42,426 nucleotides of DNA from Nitrospinota bacterium (GTDB lineage: Bacteria; Nitrospinota_A; UBA7883; JACRGQ01). Made by a program: the position numbers and the translations under genes. Positions 19,301 through 26,650 of the stretch are shown piece after piece. The stretch covers positions 1 through 42,426 of the forward strand of contig JAOUMJ010000026.1 of the NCBI GenBank assembly GCA_029881495.1, given 5' to 3'. How positions within the stretch are numbered: the first letter of the stretch is position 1; every line of letters begins with the position of its first letter. The notes beneath the pieces are model-generated. The model was not told the DNA's origin, ran no database searches, and worked only from the letters and a program-made list of their open reading frames with translations.

Positions 19301-20338
19301 AAATATCTCGCCTGAGTCCATTTCCCAGACAATGAGCGAGGAATCGGCATAGCCGGCAACAGCATACCGCCCGTCTGGAGTGAGGGCAACGTCTGTTATT
19401 TTTCCATAATCTTCTCCAACAACCGTTATCCTGTCTTCATGTGAAAGTTCTTCCCATTCAGGGGCGTCATGTCCAAAAACAGAAGCTTTTTCCATGAATG
19501 TGATAATCCTCGGTTTGTCTGCGGGATTTACCGGTGGTGTGAGATGGCCCAGCCCCCTGTCCCATATAAGTTCCGTGCAATCTTTGTCAGGAAATATTTT
19601 TATTTCTTCCGTTTTGCGGATATCCCATCGCTCACTGCCGGGATCAGATATTCTTTCATCACCGACGAAAAGTATTTCGTCTCCTATTTCAAGGTCTGTA
19701 TCAGTGCCTTTAATTCGAATACTTGTAACACCCGCTTCGGTGTTTTCAGGGATGAGAGTTACCGGTCTGTATGGCTTCAGGCAGTTCCATTCCGGTCTTG
19801 CCAGAATCTCTTCAACGGTTTCGAAAGTTTGCGGCAGTTCTCCATCGCCCGGAATACTTTGCACTTTTGTTCCAACTGGCACAATGGTGGAGTCCGGAGA
19901 TTCTGGATTATCTTCACATGTGAATGAAAGGTAAGTGCTTGCCGCAACACCGGGATTCAGTTCGTAGCCGATCGTGCGCGCCAGTTCAAGGGCGGAACGC
20001 CGTTCTGAAGCGGTTTTCATGAAAGCTTCATTTGCAAATCTTTCCTGGTAAAAAGTAAGGACGTCTAAAACCATTGACCATGCATCAAGGAGAGCGATTG
20101 CGGGATCATCCGACGTTCGGACGGTCAGGCTGTTTAGCGGCTTTGTCAATTTCCCATTTTCGGTGAAAACCTGATGATATCGGAGACGCTCCAGCATTCT
20201 GTTCATGAAGATTGAGTGTGTACCAATGCGGTAATTCAATGTCGTTAGATGAGGCCTGTTATAAGGCTTCTGGTACTCCTCCATGCTGATATCACATGCT
20301 GAAACGCCATGCGAAATACCGTTTATCAAGTTGTTCAT
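16367..20338 (-). CDS. gpJ-like baseplate wedge protein with inserted seven-bladed WD40 propeller
   Basis: 1323 aa, against roughly 700-1000 aa for family members I know. Residues 1-300 carry the usual start of this putative baseplate assembly protein family (RPHLTTLNYRIGTH, then DDPAIALLDAWSMVLDVLTFYQERFANEAF). After EKASVFGHDAPEWEELSHEDR the family sequence breaks off and seven WD40 repeats fill residues about 309-632 (for example VSISSDGLLAISGSNDKTLKVWD). The family sequence resumes at ADWPNCRLSVSMGNYLYLDS and continues to the C-terminal gpJ region (FGDGISGSRLPSGEENIFAIYR). The insertion is in frame with both flanks intact. Start overlaps the upstream stop as ATGA. The wedge role (T4 gp6-like) is from family knowledge; the propeller's role is unknown, perhaps protein or receptor binding. 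Confidence 0.9.
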   Translation of the reverse strand: MNNLINGISHGVSACDISMEEYQKPYNRPHLTTLNYRIGTHSIFMNRMLERLRYHQVFTENGKLTKPLNSLTVRTSDDPAIALLDAWSMVLDVLTFYQERFANEAFMKTASERRSALELARTIGYELNPGVAASTYLSFTCEDNPESPDSTIVPVGTKVQSIPGDGELPQTFETVEEILARPEWNCLKPYRPVTLIPENTEAGVTSIRIKGTDTDLEIGDEILFVGDERISDPGSERWDIRKTEEIKIFPDKDCTELIWDRGLGHLTPPVNPADKPRIITFMEKASVFGHDAPEWEELSHEDRITVVGEDYGKITDVALTPDGRYAVAGYADSSLIVWEMDSGEIFNRLSGHNCKINCLAISPKGEYVASGDINGVLVLNNIVLKTTKPYVLENGNNSITSIDFSYSENKHNLIVGSNSGKISIWQSDTGKAWELRSAINAHEGAVSSLAFSNAGQFFASGGMQDKSVKIWNFSNSNNPILKAETNKHTLAVTSIDYRISGNTHKVISACLDKTIRVCESSDNWSNSLPWKFSEFKGHALGVNDVKFLPEEGHFISSGADKNVIVWNRYILSGQEQLSTTVLTGHTGAVNSVSISSDGLLAISGSNDKTLKVWDIKNGVEIHTLSTLEDIPKPADWPNCRLSVSMGNYLYLDSAYPQIGKGDWIVLSNYYYKELYRVSSCSVVKHAKYTLSGKVTRVRLDTDENLSKFYIQDTVVLINNRELPLYEEEVHDGRPVIGNRIELDSFVTGLKSGRRIVLGGKQARVLVSHTGHSLKFLDESGSTLKEIYEETVLSAVKAPVIDHSGNETWFIKDSSDLTGTISIAATETLRLSFIHDNPNDANYHQEPKYDVYPANVIVFNTETLLTTANGIWKNRIKNGDTLSVLSPPFIDSDNTTVWHLTDRHGLEGFVKTKAGGSFTLMNIPTFENDDIATEVAALKSVNNDGARTVLYLQDNIKRYYDPATLTISANIALATHGETVEEILGSGNGAVPNQKFKIKSPPLTYVPAKTATGGKGTMNIYVNGVLWNEVDTLFSQDFNKQGYLIQINGDDTTTVTFGDGISGSRLPSGEENIFAIYRKGIGIDGEVNSNTLTMLQAKPLGIDSVINPVPATGASAPETLNDARANAPKSVLTLGRIVSLKDFENFACSFSGIGKAQAVSLWISNSRAIHLTVSGPNGKEVSIHSNQYLNLMNGINAVREPIQRVIVDSYKSLYFNIDVNIICNPNYIADDVKNNVYDKLHSEFMFDKRSLGQTVSASEIITIIQDVPGVTAVDIDSLYMEGNECSFNSVLPAQSARVINNMILPSELLFPNEGGIKIKVKTNE

Positions 20339-22776
20339 AGTCCGCCTTTCATAACGAATTCTATCTTGCCGTTCTCTGGGGCATTCGGAGTATTGTCAAG
20401 CCGTGCAATTTCAAGCCGTCCGAATTTCATCACGCCTTCTTCCATCTCTGTTGTTGAGGGGTGACCGAACCGTTGGAAAATATTTACATCGACATGTTCA
20501 ACGCCATGAATTTTCATGGAGTTCTTTATGATATCGCTGAGGTAAACAGGCTGACCGAAAGTGAAGTTGTCCGGGTGAAAATAACCCCTCTGGCCTCCAG
20601 AAATATCACGCGAGCCGAATATATCCTGTAGTGCCTTTTTGATGGTGGTGCGGAGGAAACCGGGTTTTACCTGTACAGTCATTGCAATTTCCAGGGATAC
20701 GAAACGCGGTGAATCTATTTCAATGTCGTGTCCGGTTAGTCTGAACTTTTCCAGATAGAGTTTCATTTCTTTTTTGAAGTTGGTATCAACAGACCAGCCT
20801 CCTTTTCTGTCAACTGTTATAAAAACAGTATGCCAACTCCCGGTCCAGCGGAGGGTGGCTACAGCTTTTTGGACGGCGGGGTGACGCTGTGCCACAAGCG
20901 CATAATCTTCGACCGTAACGGCTCTCTCCTGAACGTGGAAGTTTCGCGGAGCGTATAGTTTTACCTGCTCAATGGATTCAGGATCCGTACCACCAATTGC
21001 AGGGACAGGATTGAATACTTTGGTAATTCCAACGGTACCTGTTATTATATGCGCAATCGCGTTGCTTCCAATATTCCCTTCTGAGCCGATCCCTGTTCGA
21101 TATCTCGCTGTGAAAACGGCGCCATCAGAAGGTTTCCTGCCTTGCACGTTATCGCCAAATCTTAAATATGATTTTCCGTTATTTTCTACCTCGACGACAA
21201 ATTCGGAAGCAAAGCGGTCGCTTGAAAGAAGATCTCTGGCGGATGTCCACTTTTCATTTTCTTTTTCAAGTGTTATGTCAGGCAATACTTTGCGGAAATC
21301 CTGTCTGCATATGCTCGATGCTGAATGGCTTTTGCTTTTTTCATGATCGTATAGTTCGCAGTGCGATATGTTCGGATGCGTTAGAACGGTCCGGTTTGAT
21401 GCCGCATATTGGGATGATAAGACTTTTATATTTTCAACAACCGGACGGCCATGGTCGGCAAGAATAACGTTGCCTCTTGCCACGCTGACATATTTGTTCT
21501 TTCCCTCGGCATTTTCAGAGTTCGTATCCAGCTCCCATACACAAAGGGGAAAGGGGAGGGCGTCTTCATGATGCCAGCTTATCTCGGTTACTTTCACCCC
21601 GCCGTCGACTACAGGATCGTCCATTGTGATCGGATCGGAATCAAGACGCACGGCATGATTGTGTTCAGGATTGGCATCAATCTCGAGTCCGCTGTTGGGG
21701 CCAAGTATTTCCTGGAACACAAGGACATCACCTTTTTTAAGCAGGAGATCTTTGTTGTCACCACGGAGCGTGGCCTTTACAGTTCCTTTTGGGAGACAGC
21801 ACCTGGTATCACCCCACGTGTGAAAATGAATTTCGTTTCGTGATTCGCGAAGCTCAATGGTATGCAGAGGCTTGAAAATCTGCACATCTTCATTTAGTGC
21901 GTTTTTCAGCAACTCTTTGTTGATCGTTCCAGTAGGCGCGTTAAATTTTGTGAGAAACATCGAATCCATATCCAGATTGACGCTTTCGCGAAAGGAAGGA
22001 TCATACTCAAGGCAGATCCAGACTCTTGCGTTGTTCCCTTCATGGATAAAATAGTCAAGGAGCCGTGCGTGCCGGCGAACAGAGACCCTCTTTCTTGCTG
22101 TGCCGAGATATGCTTCTGTAGCTACCGCATCCTGATAGTAACTAAGATAGTCCCCAGCATATGCCAATATTTCGATGAGGGTTATACCTATATCCGCAGG
22201 GGTATTTCCTTGCCAGTCCGGCAGTATTATTGCCAATCTGTCCAGCATCAGCTGGCGAAAACTGGAATAGTCTTTCGCCAGATAATCTATGGAAGGATTC
22301 GGGAGTAATTTATCGGATACCGGCCGGGTTTCAAGACAATCGAAATCATTTGGGCATTCAACCTTGAATGAAAAAACAACAGAAGACAATATTGGATCAA
22401 ATCCCGTTGGCGGTTTAAATTGTTGAGGGCCTTCAAGAAGGGAGAGTGTGTAGCGGGAAAAATCTCCAGCCTTGTTAACGGTAAGCACCAGGAGTTTCGG
22501 GTCTTTTTCCTTGTCGTATTCAACATTTGTTACATTGATGTCCCTTATCCGCTCTCCGCCGTCGATCATTATATTCTTGGGCGTAATTTCATTTTCATAT
22601 GTCGGAGGCTTTATCAGGAAAAGGTATATTATTCTTTGACGTTCATTGCTTGATACCACCTCTGAATCGATCACCTCAAGATAATCAATGCCGTTAAGTA
22701 TTGGCTGGCCATCCGAGGTTAAAGAAGACATCACGGCGACCCTTCGCTTTTCATTGCTGCAGCGGAATTGGGCCAT
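20335..22776 (-). CDS. gpJ-like baseplate wedge protein (Pvc11/T4 gp6-like)
   Basis: 813 aa, a normal length for the putative baseplate assembly protein family. Recognisable stretches: DYLAKDYSSFRQLMLDRLAIILPDW and DIGITLIEILAYAGDYLSYYQDA in the N-terminal third, LRFGDNVQGRKPSDGAVFTARYRTG in the middle, and NPVPAIGGTDPESIEQVKLYAPR near residue 600, all typical of gpJ-type wedges. In the particle it would form the ring that links the central hub to the first sheath layer. It starts 2 bases after the gp25 gene and ends with an ATGA overlap with the WD40-bearing wedge gene, so the wedge proteins are translated as a coupled set. Confidence 0.92.
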   Translation of the reverse strand: MAQFRCSNEKRRVAVMSSLTSDGQPILNGIDYLEVIDSEVVSSNERQRIIYLFLIKPPTYENEITPKNIMIDGGERIRDINVTNVEYDKEKDPKLLVLTVNKAGDFSRYTLSLLEGPQQFKPPTGFDPILSSVVFSFKVECPNDFDCLETRPVSDKLLPNPSIDYLAKDYSSFRQLMLDRLAIILPDWQGNTPADIGITLIEILAYAGDYLSYYQDAVATEAYLGTARKRVSVRRHARLLDYFIHEGNNARVWICLEYDPSFRESVNLDMDSMFLTKFNAPTGTINKELLKNALNEDVQIFKPLHTIELRESRNEIHFHTWGDTRCCLPKGTVKATLRGDNKDLLLKKGDVLVFQEILGPNSGLEIDANPEHNHAVRLDSDPITMDDPVVDGGVKVTEISWHHEDALPFPLCVWELDTNSENAEGKNKYVSVARGNVILADHGRPVVENIKVLSSQYAASNRTVLTHPNISHCELYDHEKSKSHSASSICRQDFRKVLPDITLEKENEKWTSARDLLSSDRFASEFVVEVENNGKSYLRFGDNVQGRKPSDGAVFTARYRTGIGSEGNIGSNAIAHIITGTVGITKVFNPVPAIGGTDPESIEQVKLYAPRNFHVQERAVTVEDYALVAQRHPAVQKAVATLRWTGSWHTVFITVDRKGGWSVDTNFKKEMKLYLEKFRLTGHDIEIDSPRFVSLEIAMTVQVKPGFLRTTIKKALQDIFGSRDISGGQRGYFHPDNFTFGQPVYLSDIIKNSMKIHGVEHVDVNIFQRFGHPSTTEMEEGVMKFGRLEIARLDNTPNAPENGKIEFVMKGGL

Positions 22777-22778
22777 TT

Positions 22779-23135
22779 TTATGCTTCCCTTGAAAATTCG
22801 GCGACATTGCGTTGTCCGCTGTCGCGTTCGAGATAATTTACGGTGATATAAAGTGTGGAGTTCTCGTTTTTCACGATTACAGATTCAACAAGTATGTAGT
22901 CGCCCAGCCACTGCTGGAGAGCGCCCTGCGATAAAAATTGGGTAGCTGTCGCCAGTTCCGGGCTGTTTCCTTCAAACAGAAGGCGGTTTATGCCGCATCC
23001 GAAATCGGGCCTGTTTACCCTCTCTTCCTGCCCTGTGAAAAGAACCTGTTCAATGAGCTGGACAATGTGTTTGGAATATCCAGCGGAATTGGTTCGACCG
23101 CGCCCGTTTATTGAAAAAGGAAATCCGATATACAT
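22779..23135 (-). CDS. gp25/gpW-like baseplate protein (Pvc9-like)
   Basis: 118 aa, the standard length of the GPW_gp25 family. The hallmark ERVNRPDFGCGINRLLFE (residues 38-55) is present, as is the starting GFPFSINGRGRT. In T4 and eCIS particles gp25 sits in the baseplate core and primes sheath polymerisation with its sheath-like handshake strands. Its ATG overlaps the stop of the PAAR-like gene (TAATG), and it is followed after 2 bases by the first gpJ-like wedge gene. Confidence 0.93.
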   Translation of the reverse strand: MYIGFPFSINGRGRTNSAGYSKHIVQLIEQVLFTGQEERVNRPDFGCGINRLLFEGNSPELATATQFLSQGALQQWLGDYILVESVIVKNENSTLYITVNYLERDSGQRNVAEFSREA

Positions 23136-23458
23136 TACTTCCCCTTCACTTTTGTATTACCCATAACTACATTTAATGCTGTCCCGGTAGGAGTGCAGAC
23201 GGAACTTCCGTCTTCAAGCAAAAGCGGTTCCTTGTTGGAGAAAACCTTTGTAGCCCCTTTTACAAAATTGGCCGTAACGCAGGGGCCGGCGCCTGCCGGG
23301 GGAGGGGGGAAGGCACAGCCGGAAATTGTATATAATGCCGAGAGCGTTACAGCAGGTTTTCCGTCGACTTTCACTTTTGGACTTGTTACGGCGGGCTTTG
23401 CCTGACCCGCGTGCGCGCATAGCACGGTGGAACCTGCGTTAAGAAGAAATCCAGGCAT
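23135..23458 (-). CDS. PAAR-like spike-tip protein (Pvc10-like)
   Basis: 107 aa. The sequence MPGFLLNAGSTVLCAHAGQA, then KVKVDGKPAVT and a later FSNKEPLLLEDGSSVCTPTG, shows the short beta-hairpins and Cys/His positions of the PAAR-like (DUF4280-type) tip proteins used in eCIS. It would cap the spike and pierce the target membrane. C13, H15, C48 and C85 could bind a metal, though only structural work can show that. It is joined by TAATG overlaps to the spike gene before it and to gp25 after it, which fits its place in the spike module. Confidence 0.87.
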   Translation of the reverse strand: MPGFLLNAGSTVLCAHAGQAKPAVTSPKVKVDGKPAVTLSALYTISGCAFPPPPAGAGPCVTANFVKGATKVFSNKEPLLLEDGSSVCTPTGTALNVVMGNTKVKGK

Positions 23459-24246
23459 TACATCACCTCCAGAGCGCCTTCATTGATCAAAACTGAAGAC
23501 GATCCTATCTTGATCTTCTTCGAGCCGTTCTCCATTTCGATAGCTTTTTTGGAAATTTTCGCCTTCACGGAATCGCATTTGATCTCGATATCCTTCTCGA
23601 CTTTGATGGAAGAATCCTCATTCTTCAGTTCCGCTTTTTTATCGGTTACGGTAAATGTTATCTTGTCGTTTTTGACAGTAAGATCCTTGTCTGTGATTTT
23701 CACAGAACGCTTCTTATCGTGGTCGACGGTGATATCCTTTTCGGTCATCTTTACATTCGATTTCTTATGATCGAGTTCAATGTCTTTTTGAGTCAGTTTT
23801 ATAACCGAGGGTTTGTTGTCGATGGTTATCCCTTTTTTATCGAATATCATTTTCAGCGGATCGGATACCGCGGGGGATTTTATTTCAAGGGTAATGCCCC
23901 CTTTATCACCGGCATTGTTATCAAGCTTGAATGTAATATGCTCCGTCTTGATGATCTTCACCTCAGCCTTTGCCGGACTGATTGGCACCTCGTTCTCTCC
24001 CCAGAAACACCCGGTCCATATTGGCTTGTTCGGGTCTCCCCCTTCAAACTCTACCCATATGTTTGCGTCCTTCGGCGGGATGAAAAAAAATCCGACCCCC
24101 TTTCCCGCATACGGAACGCAAGGCATTGCCCAGCTTGGAGAAGAGTCGTCAAGAACGGCAGGCACCTTTACCTTCACGCGCCCGAGGTTGTTCGGGTCGA
24201 CGTTGCTCTCGACCTTCCCCCTGTATTTGCCGAAGTACTGGCTCAT
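23458..24246 (-). CDS. gpV/gp5-like spike protein with OB fold and C-terminal beta-helix
   Basis: 262 aa. Residues 1-95 are an OB-fold domain of the baseplate assembly protein V/VgrG type (FGKYRGKVESNVDPNNLGRV, then WVEFEGGDPNKPIWTGCFWGE). Residues about 130-262 are short repeats such as VKITDKDLTVKND, which would form a trimeric beta-helix needle. In Pvc8 and VgrG this part is fused to the gp27-like hub; here it is a separate gene, coupled to the hub gene by an ATGA overlap. It is followed directly by the PAAR-like tip gene. It forms the central spike under the tube. Confidence 0.92.
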   Translation of the reverse strand: MSQYFGKYRGKVESNVDPNNLGRVKVKVPAVLDDSSPSWAMPCVPYAGKGVGFFFIPPKDANIWVEFEGGDPNKPIWTGCFWGENEVPISPAKAEVKIIKTEHITFKLDNNAGDKGGITLEIKSPAVSDPLKMIFDKKGITIDNKPSVIKLTQKDIELDHKKSNVKMTEKDITVDHDKKRSVKITDKDLTVKNDKITFTVTDKKAELKNEDSSIKVEKDIEIKCDSVKAKISKKAIEMENGSKKIKIGSSSVLINEGALEVM

Positions 24247-25385
24247 GGGACCACCACCGGAAGCAGTGCGCCAAGTCCGTCTCTGGTCAGCGTGAAAGTC
24301 TGTTTATATTTTTCACGCGTAATTTTGTGCGAGACCTCCTTGACGTAGTAATTGCCGTCATAGCTGTATCCCACTCCACGCAGACCTACGAGACCTCTAG
24401 GTTTAAGGATATTTCCGTATCTCAGGCTGTCGAGGTCGCCGGTTGCCGTGACGACCTGATCTACAGACCTGTCGGTGATCCTTTGTGCCGCCGTTCTAGC
24501 CTGTTGCGCCGTATATCCTTCCATTGTGCCGAGATCGGTCGTCTCCATTGATTCTTTCCATGAAGGATTTTTCGAAAGAGGGAGCCGGGTGGCTGAAGGG
24601 GCGGAGATGTTTATGGAAACCTCCTTCTGAGTCTTTTTGTCCTGTATCTTCCCTTTTACCTTTTGCGGTTTTTTTGCGTCATACTGAAAACTGATCGACT
24701 CAACATTTGTGAAGGTCCCCATGTCCACGGAAAGAGCCCTTTGAGGTGTTCCTTTTGTTGCTGGCGGTCCCCAGTACGCCTTGTTTACTCCCGGCGCGGG
24801 ACCGGAGATGATATAGAAATCATACGCGAATTTATCCGCCAATTTTTTAAGATATTTGAAATCGGTCTCGTCCTGCACAGGTATCGTGTCCGTAAGGCTT
24901 GGAGTTTCGGCCGAAGAGGGCTTTATAACATTGGGTGTGAGGCCGTATTTGGAATATTTGGAAATGAGCTTCAAAGCGATAACATCTTCACTCTGTGCCG
25001 GGTGTTTGCTTTTTACTTTTTCCTTGTCCATCATCACGCTTACGTCGTTCCCGGTGATAGTCAGCGTGGTGGAGCCTACCTCCTGGCCGGGGGAAAGCTG
25101 CTGGTGCTGGATTATTCCATCCATTAAAACTGTCGGCTTCGCGTTGAATGTCACGAGGATGATCATCCTGTTTGGCGGCTTGAGAAGAGGCGATTTTAAA
25201 AGAGCGAAATCCTTGGACGCGGATTTCAGCCCCTTCCCCAAAGCGAAGGTTATTTGAAATCCTGACATCCCTTCGTCCGTATGTTTTACTTCCACGTTGC
25301 GCAACGCCTCCAGTATCATCGGAGGGGCGGGCTTGGGAACCGTCTGTCCGATAAGGAACGTAACCTTGATGCCGTTGTAGAGCAC
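24243..25385 (-). CDS. gpD-like baseplate hub protein (T4 gp27-like)
   Basis: 380 aa from the GTG at 25385. This start has AGAGGAG eight bases upstream and lies just after the LysM gene stop; an ATG in the same frame at 25475 would overlap most of the LysM gene's end and encodes a non-family leader, so I reject it. The family is phage late control gene D/VgrG N-terminal: LKSPLLKPPNRMIILVTFN, SKYSKYGLTP and the C-terminal LRYGNILKPRGLVGLRGVGY are typical. It forms the trimeric hub that joins tube to spike. The spike half is the next gene, ATGA-coupled, so hub and spike are split compared with Pvc8. Confidence 0.9.
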   Translation of the reverse strand: MLYNGIKVTFLIGQTVPKPAPPMILEALRNVEVKHTDEGMSGFQITFALGKGLKSASKDFALLKSPLLKPPNRMIILVTFNAKPTVLMDGIIQHQQLSPGQEVGSTTLTITGNDVSVMMDKEKVKSKHPAQSEDVIALKLISKYSKYGLTPNVIKPSSAETPSLTDTIPVQDETDFKYLKKLADKFAYDFYIISGPAPGVNKAYWGPPATKGTPQRALSVDMGTFTNVESISFQYDAKKPQKVKGKIQDKKTQKEVSINISAPSATRLPLSKNPSWKESMETTDLGTMEGYTAQQARTAAQRITDRSVDQVVTATGDLDSLRYGNILKPRGLVGLRGVGYSYDGNYYVKEVSHKITREKYKQTFTLTRDGLGALLPVVVP

Positions 25386-25390
25386 TCTCT

Positions 25391-25681
25391 TTACTCCTCT
25401 GGAACCGGGATCCGCAGTTTTGTACCCGGCTCGTCGGTAAGATGAAATGGATTCATCGCGTTGTTCGCATCGCACACGCGCCAGAACTGTTCAGGCTCGC
25501 CGATCGACCGCGCGGTGATGTTGTCGAGCCTGTCCCCTTCGGTAACTTCGACTTCCGTAAGGAGACGCATCTTCTCACCCTGAGGGAGGAAACGGCGGCT
25601 GATATAGGCGACCTCACTCCCGTCGGGCATGCGGTATTTCCTGGTTTCCATCTCACAGTACCGGCTCAGATAATCGATCAT
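25391..25681 (-). CDS. LysM-domain hub-associated protein (Pvc7 C-terminal-like, gpX-like)
   Basis: 96 aa. Residues about 40-94 form one LysM module (EVTEGDRLDNITARSIG, then FWRVCDANNAMNPFHL and LRIPVP). In phage P2 gpX and T4 gp53 such modules are baseplate parts rather than wall binders, so a structural role is likely. Together with the preceding CIS_tube gene it corresponds to Pvc7, which carries both regions in one chain. The ATG at 25681 has GGGGGAG upstream. The stop is 5 bases from the GTG of the hub gene. Confidence 0.9.
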   Translation of the reverse strand: MIDYLSRYCEMETRKYRMPDGSEVAYISRRFLPQGEKMRLLTEVEVTEGDRLDNITARSIGEPEQFWRVCDANNAMNPFHLTDEPGTKLRIPVPEE

Positions 25682-25705
25682 AATCTCCCCCTGTTTACTG
25701 CCGAT

Positions 25706-26350
25706 TTACAAGTCGGGCATACCCGCGCCAAGACTTGCGACCATCCCCAACTTCGCCATGATCTCCTTCGACACCTGATGGGCAAGGAACAGGTTGTATC
25801 CCATGTGACTCGGGTCGAGATCGGAGTAGCTGAGCACCCTCATATCGAGGGGAATTTTCGCCCGGATGGGATTCAGTTTCGTGTCGTGCGCCTCTTCAGT
25901 GATAGTGAAACCGGTCAAACGCACCGGGAGCACACGGAACGGCCCCCAAACAAGGAGCGTGAACTGCGCCGACTCCGGTACAACCTCAATGGTGCCTGCG
26001 GCAAGGAGAGCCATATTTTTTATAACTGAGATACTGCTCGGGTAAAGGAGCATTTCAAGAGCCGCCAGCTGGGGATATATCCCCATAGTCGATGCCGGTT
26101 CGGATGCCTTTTCAAGCTGATCGGTGGCGTCTATTACCACATCAAGTTTGATGTTCTCCTCCGGCGCACCTTTCAGGCGCAGAGCCTCGGACCGGTCGCT
26201 GTCGCTACCGGAAGCAACCTGCGCCTTGAGCGTACGGGTCACGGAATCGGGGTTATATTGAAAAATAATTACACTCGGGTTAGGGTTTGGGGGCTGAAGG
26301 GATATAAGGGCACCTTTCAGCAGTAAAGGACTGCCAGGAAAACCGCTCAC
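25706..26350 (-). CDS. CIS tube-initiator protein (CIS_tube domain, Pvc7 N-terminal-like)
   Basis: 214 aa. The start SGFPGSPLLLKGALISLQPP and IIFQYNPDSVTRTLKAQVA are typical of the contractile-injection-system tube protein N-terminal domain. It is expected to form the layer between hub and inner tube. The GTG at 26350 is the only start in frame that keeps the family N-terminus; it is preceded by GGGGGATGGG. It is the first gene of the second eCIS block, about 194 bases downstream of the predicted transcription start, and is followed after 24 bases by the LysM gene. Confidence 0.88.
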   Translation of the reverse strand: MSGFPGSPLLLKGALISLQPPNPNPSVIIFQYNPDSVTRTLKAQVASGSDSDRSEALRLKGAPEENIKLDVVIDATDQLEKASEPASTMGIYPQLAALEMLLYPSSISVIKNMALLAAGTIEVVPESAQFTLLVWGPFRVLPVRLTGFTITEEAHDTKLNPIRAKIPLDMRVLSYSDLDPSHMGYNLFLAHQVSKEIMAKLGMVASLGAGMPDL

Positions 26351-26544
26351 TTCCCATCCCCCATATAAATTACATTCTCCACTTCAGGCCTATAACCAAC
26401 GGTAAATATGGCCTTTCCCCCGAACTGATAACCTTCAATATGCCGAAGGGGGCGACGAATATTGCCCCCCGAAGCGTATTATTGCACCGGCTATTCCGGT
26501 GTATATTTCTCTGAACAGGTTAATAATTATTTATAATTAAATCC
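26351..26544 (-). promoter_or_regulatory. Structured 5' leader of eCIS block B
   Basis: No gene is seen here. The minus-strand transcript would have three hairpins: CACCGG-AATAG-CCGGTG (26501-26485), GGGGGC-AATATTCGTC-GCCCCC (26469-26448), and a GGCC...GGCC stem with an inner ACC/GGT pairing (26413-26387). Further G runs occur at 26420-26416 and just before the GTG start. I could not match it to a known riboswitch class; it lacks the GEMM (c-di-GMP-I) core. It may act in translation control of the tube-initiator gene, or simply be a long leader. Confidence 0.5.
26458..26469 (-). promoter_or_regulatory. Shared leader motif GGGGGCAATATT, copy 1
   Basis: GGGGGCAATATT on the minus strand, 108 bases before the GTG of the CIS_tube gene. 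The same 12 bases occur 97 bases before the sheath gene. Here the G run is also the left arm of a hairpin with AATATT in its loop. Both copies lie in the predicted 5' leaders of the two eCIS blocks, so a common regulator or RNA contact is possible. Confidence 0.4.
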
Positions 26545-26550
26545 ATATAA

Positions 26551-26579
26551 ATATTACCGAAGTCATAGGCATCTGTCAA
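26551..26579 (-). promoter_or_regulatory. Strong sigma70-type promoter for eCIS block B
   Basis: Minus strand: perfect -35 TTGACA (26579-26574), a 17-base spacer, and -10 TAATAT (26556-26551; four of six bases match). Transcription would start near 26544 and read through the tube-initiator, hub, spike, wedge and fibre genes. Downstream of the -10 the DNA is very AT-rich. The 26545-26650 part of the gap holds nothing else that I can support; I see no clear terminator for the 1165-aa gene, so read-through from block A is also possible. Confidence 0.7.
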
Positions 26580-26650
26580 GAGGGATATTTTTTATTTGCC
26601 TGGTTACTTTGGATTGGCGATAAACAGAAATTGATTGATGGTTATTTGGG

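Noticed and set aside
25386-25475. Earlier ATG (25475) for the gpD-like hub gene
   Set aside because: It overlaps the LysM gene for about 85 bases and adds a non-family leader, while the GTG at 25385 has AGAGGAG at proper spacing.
26351-26544. Known riboswitch (c-di-GMP GEMM or similar) in the leader
   Set aside because: The conserved GEMM core is missing and no other class could be matched by eye; kept only as a structured leader.
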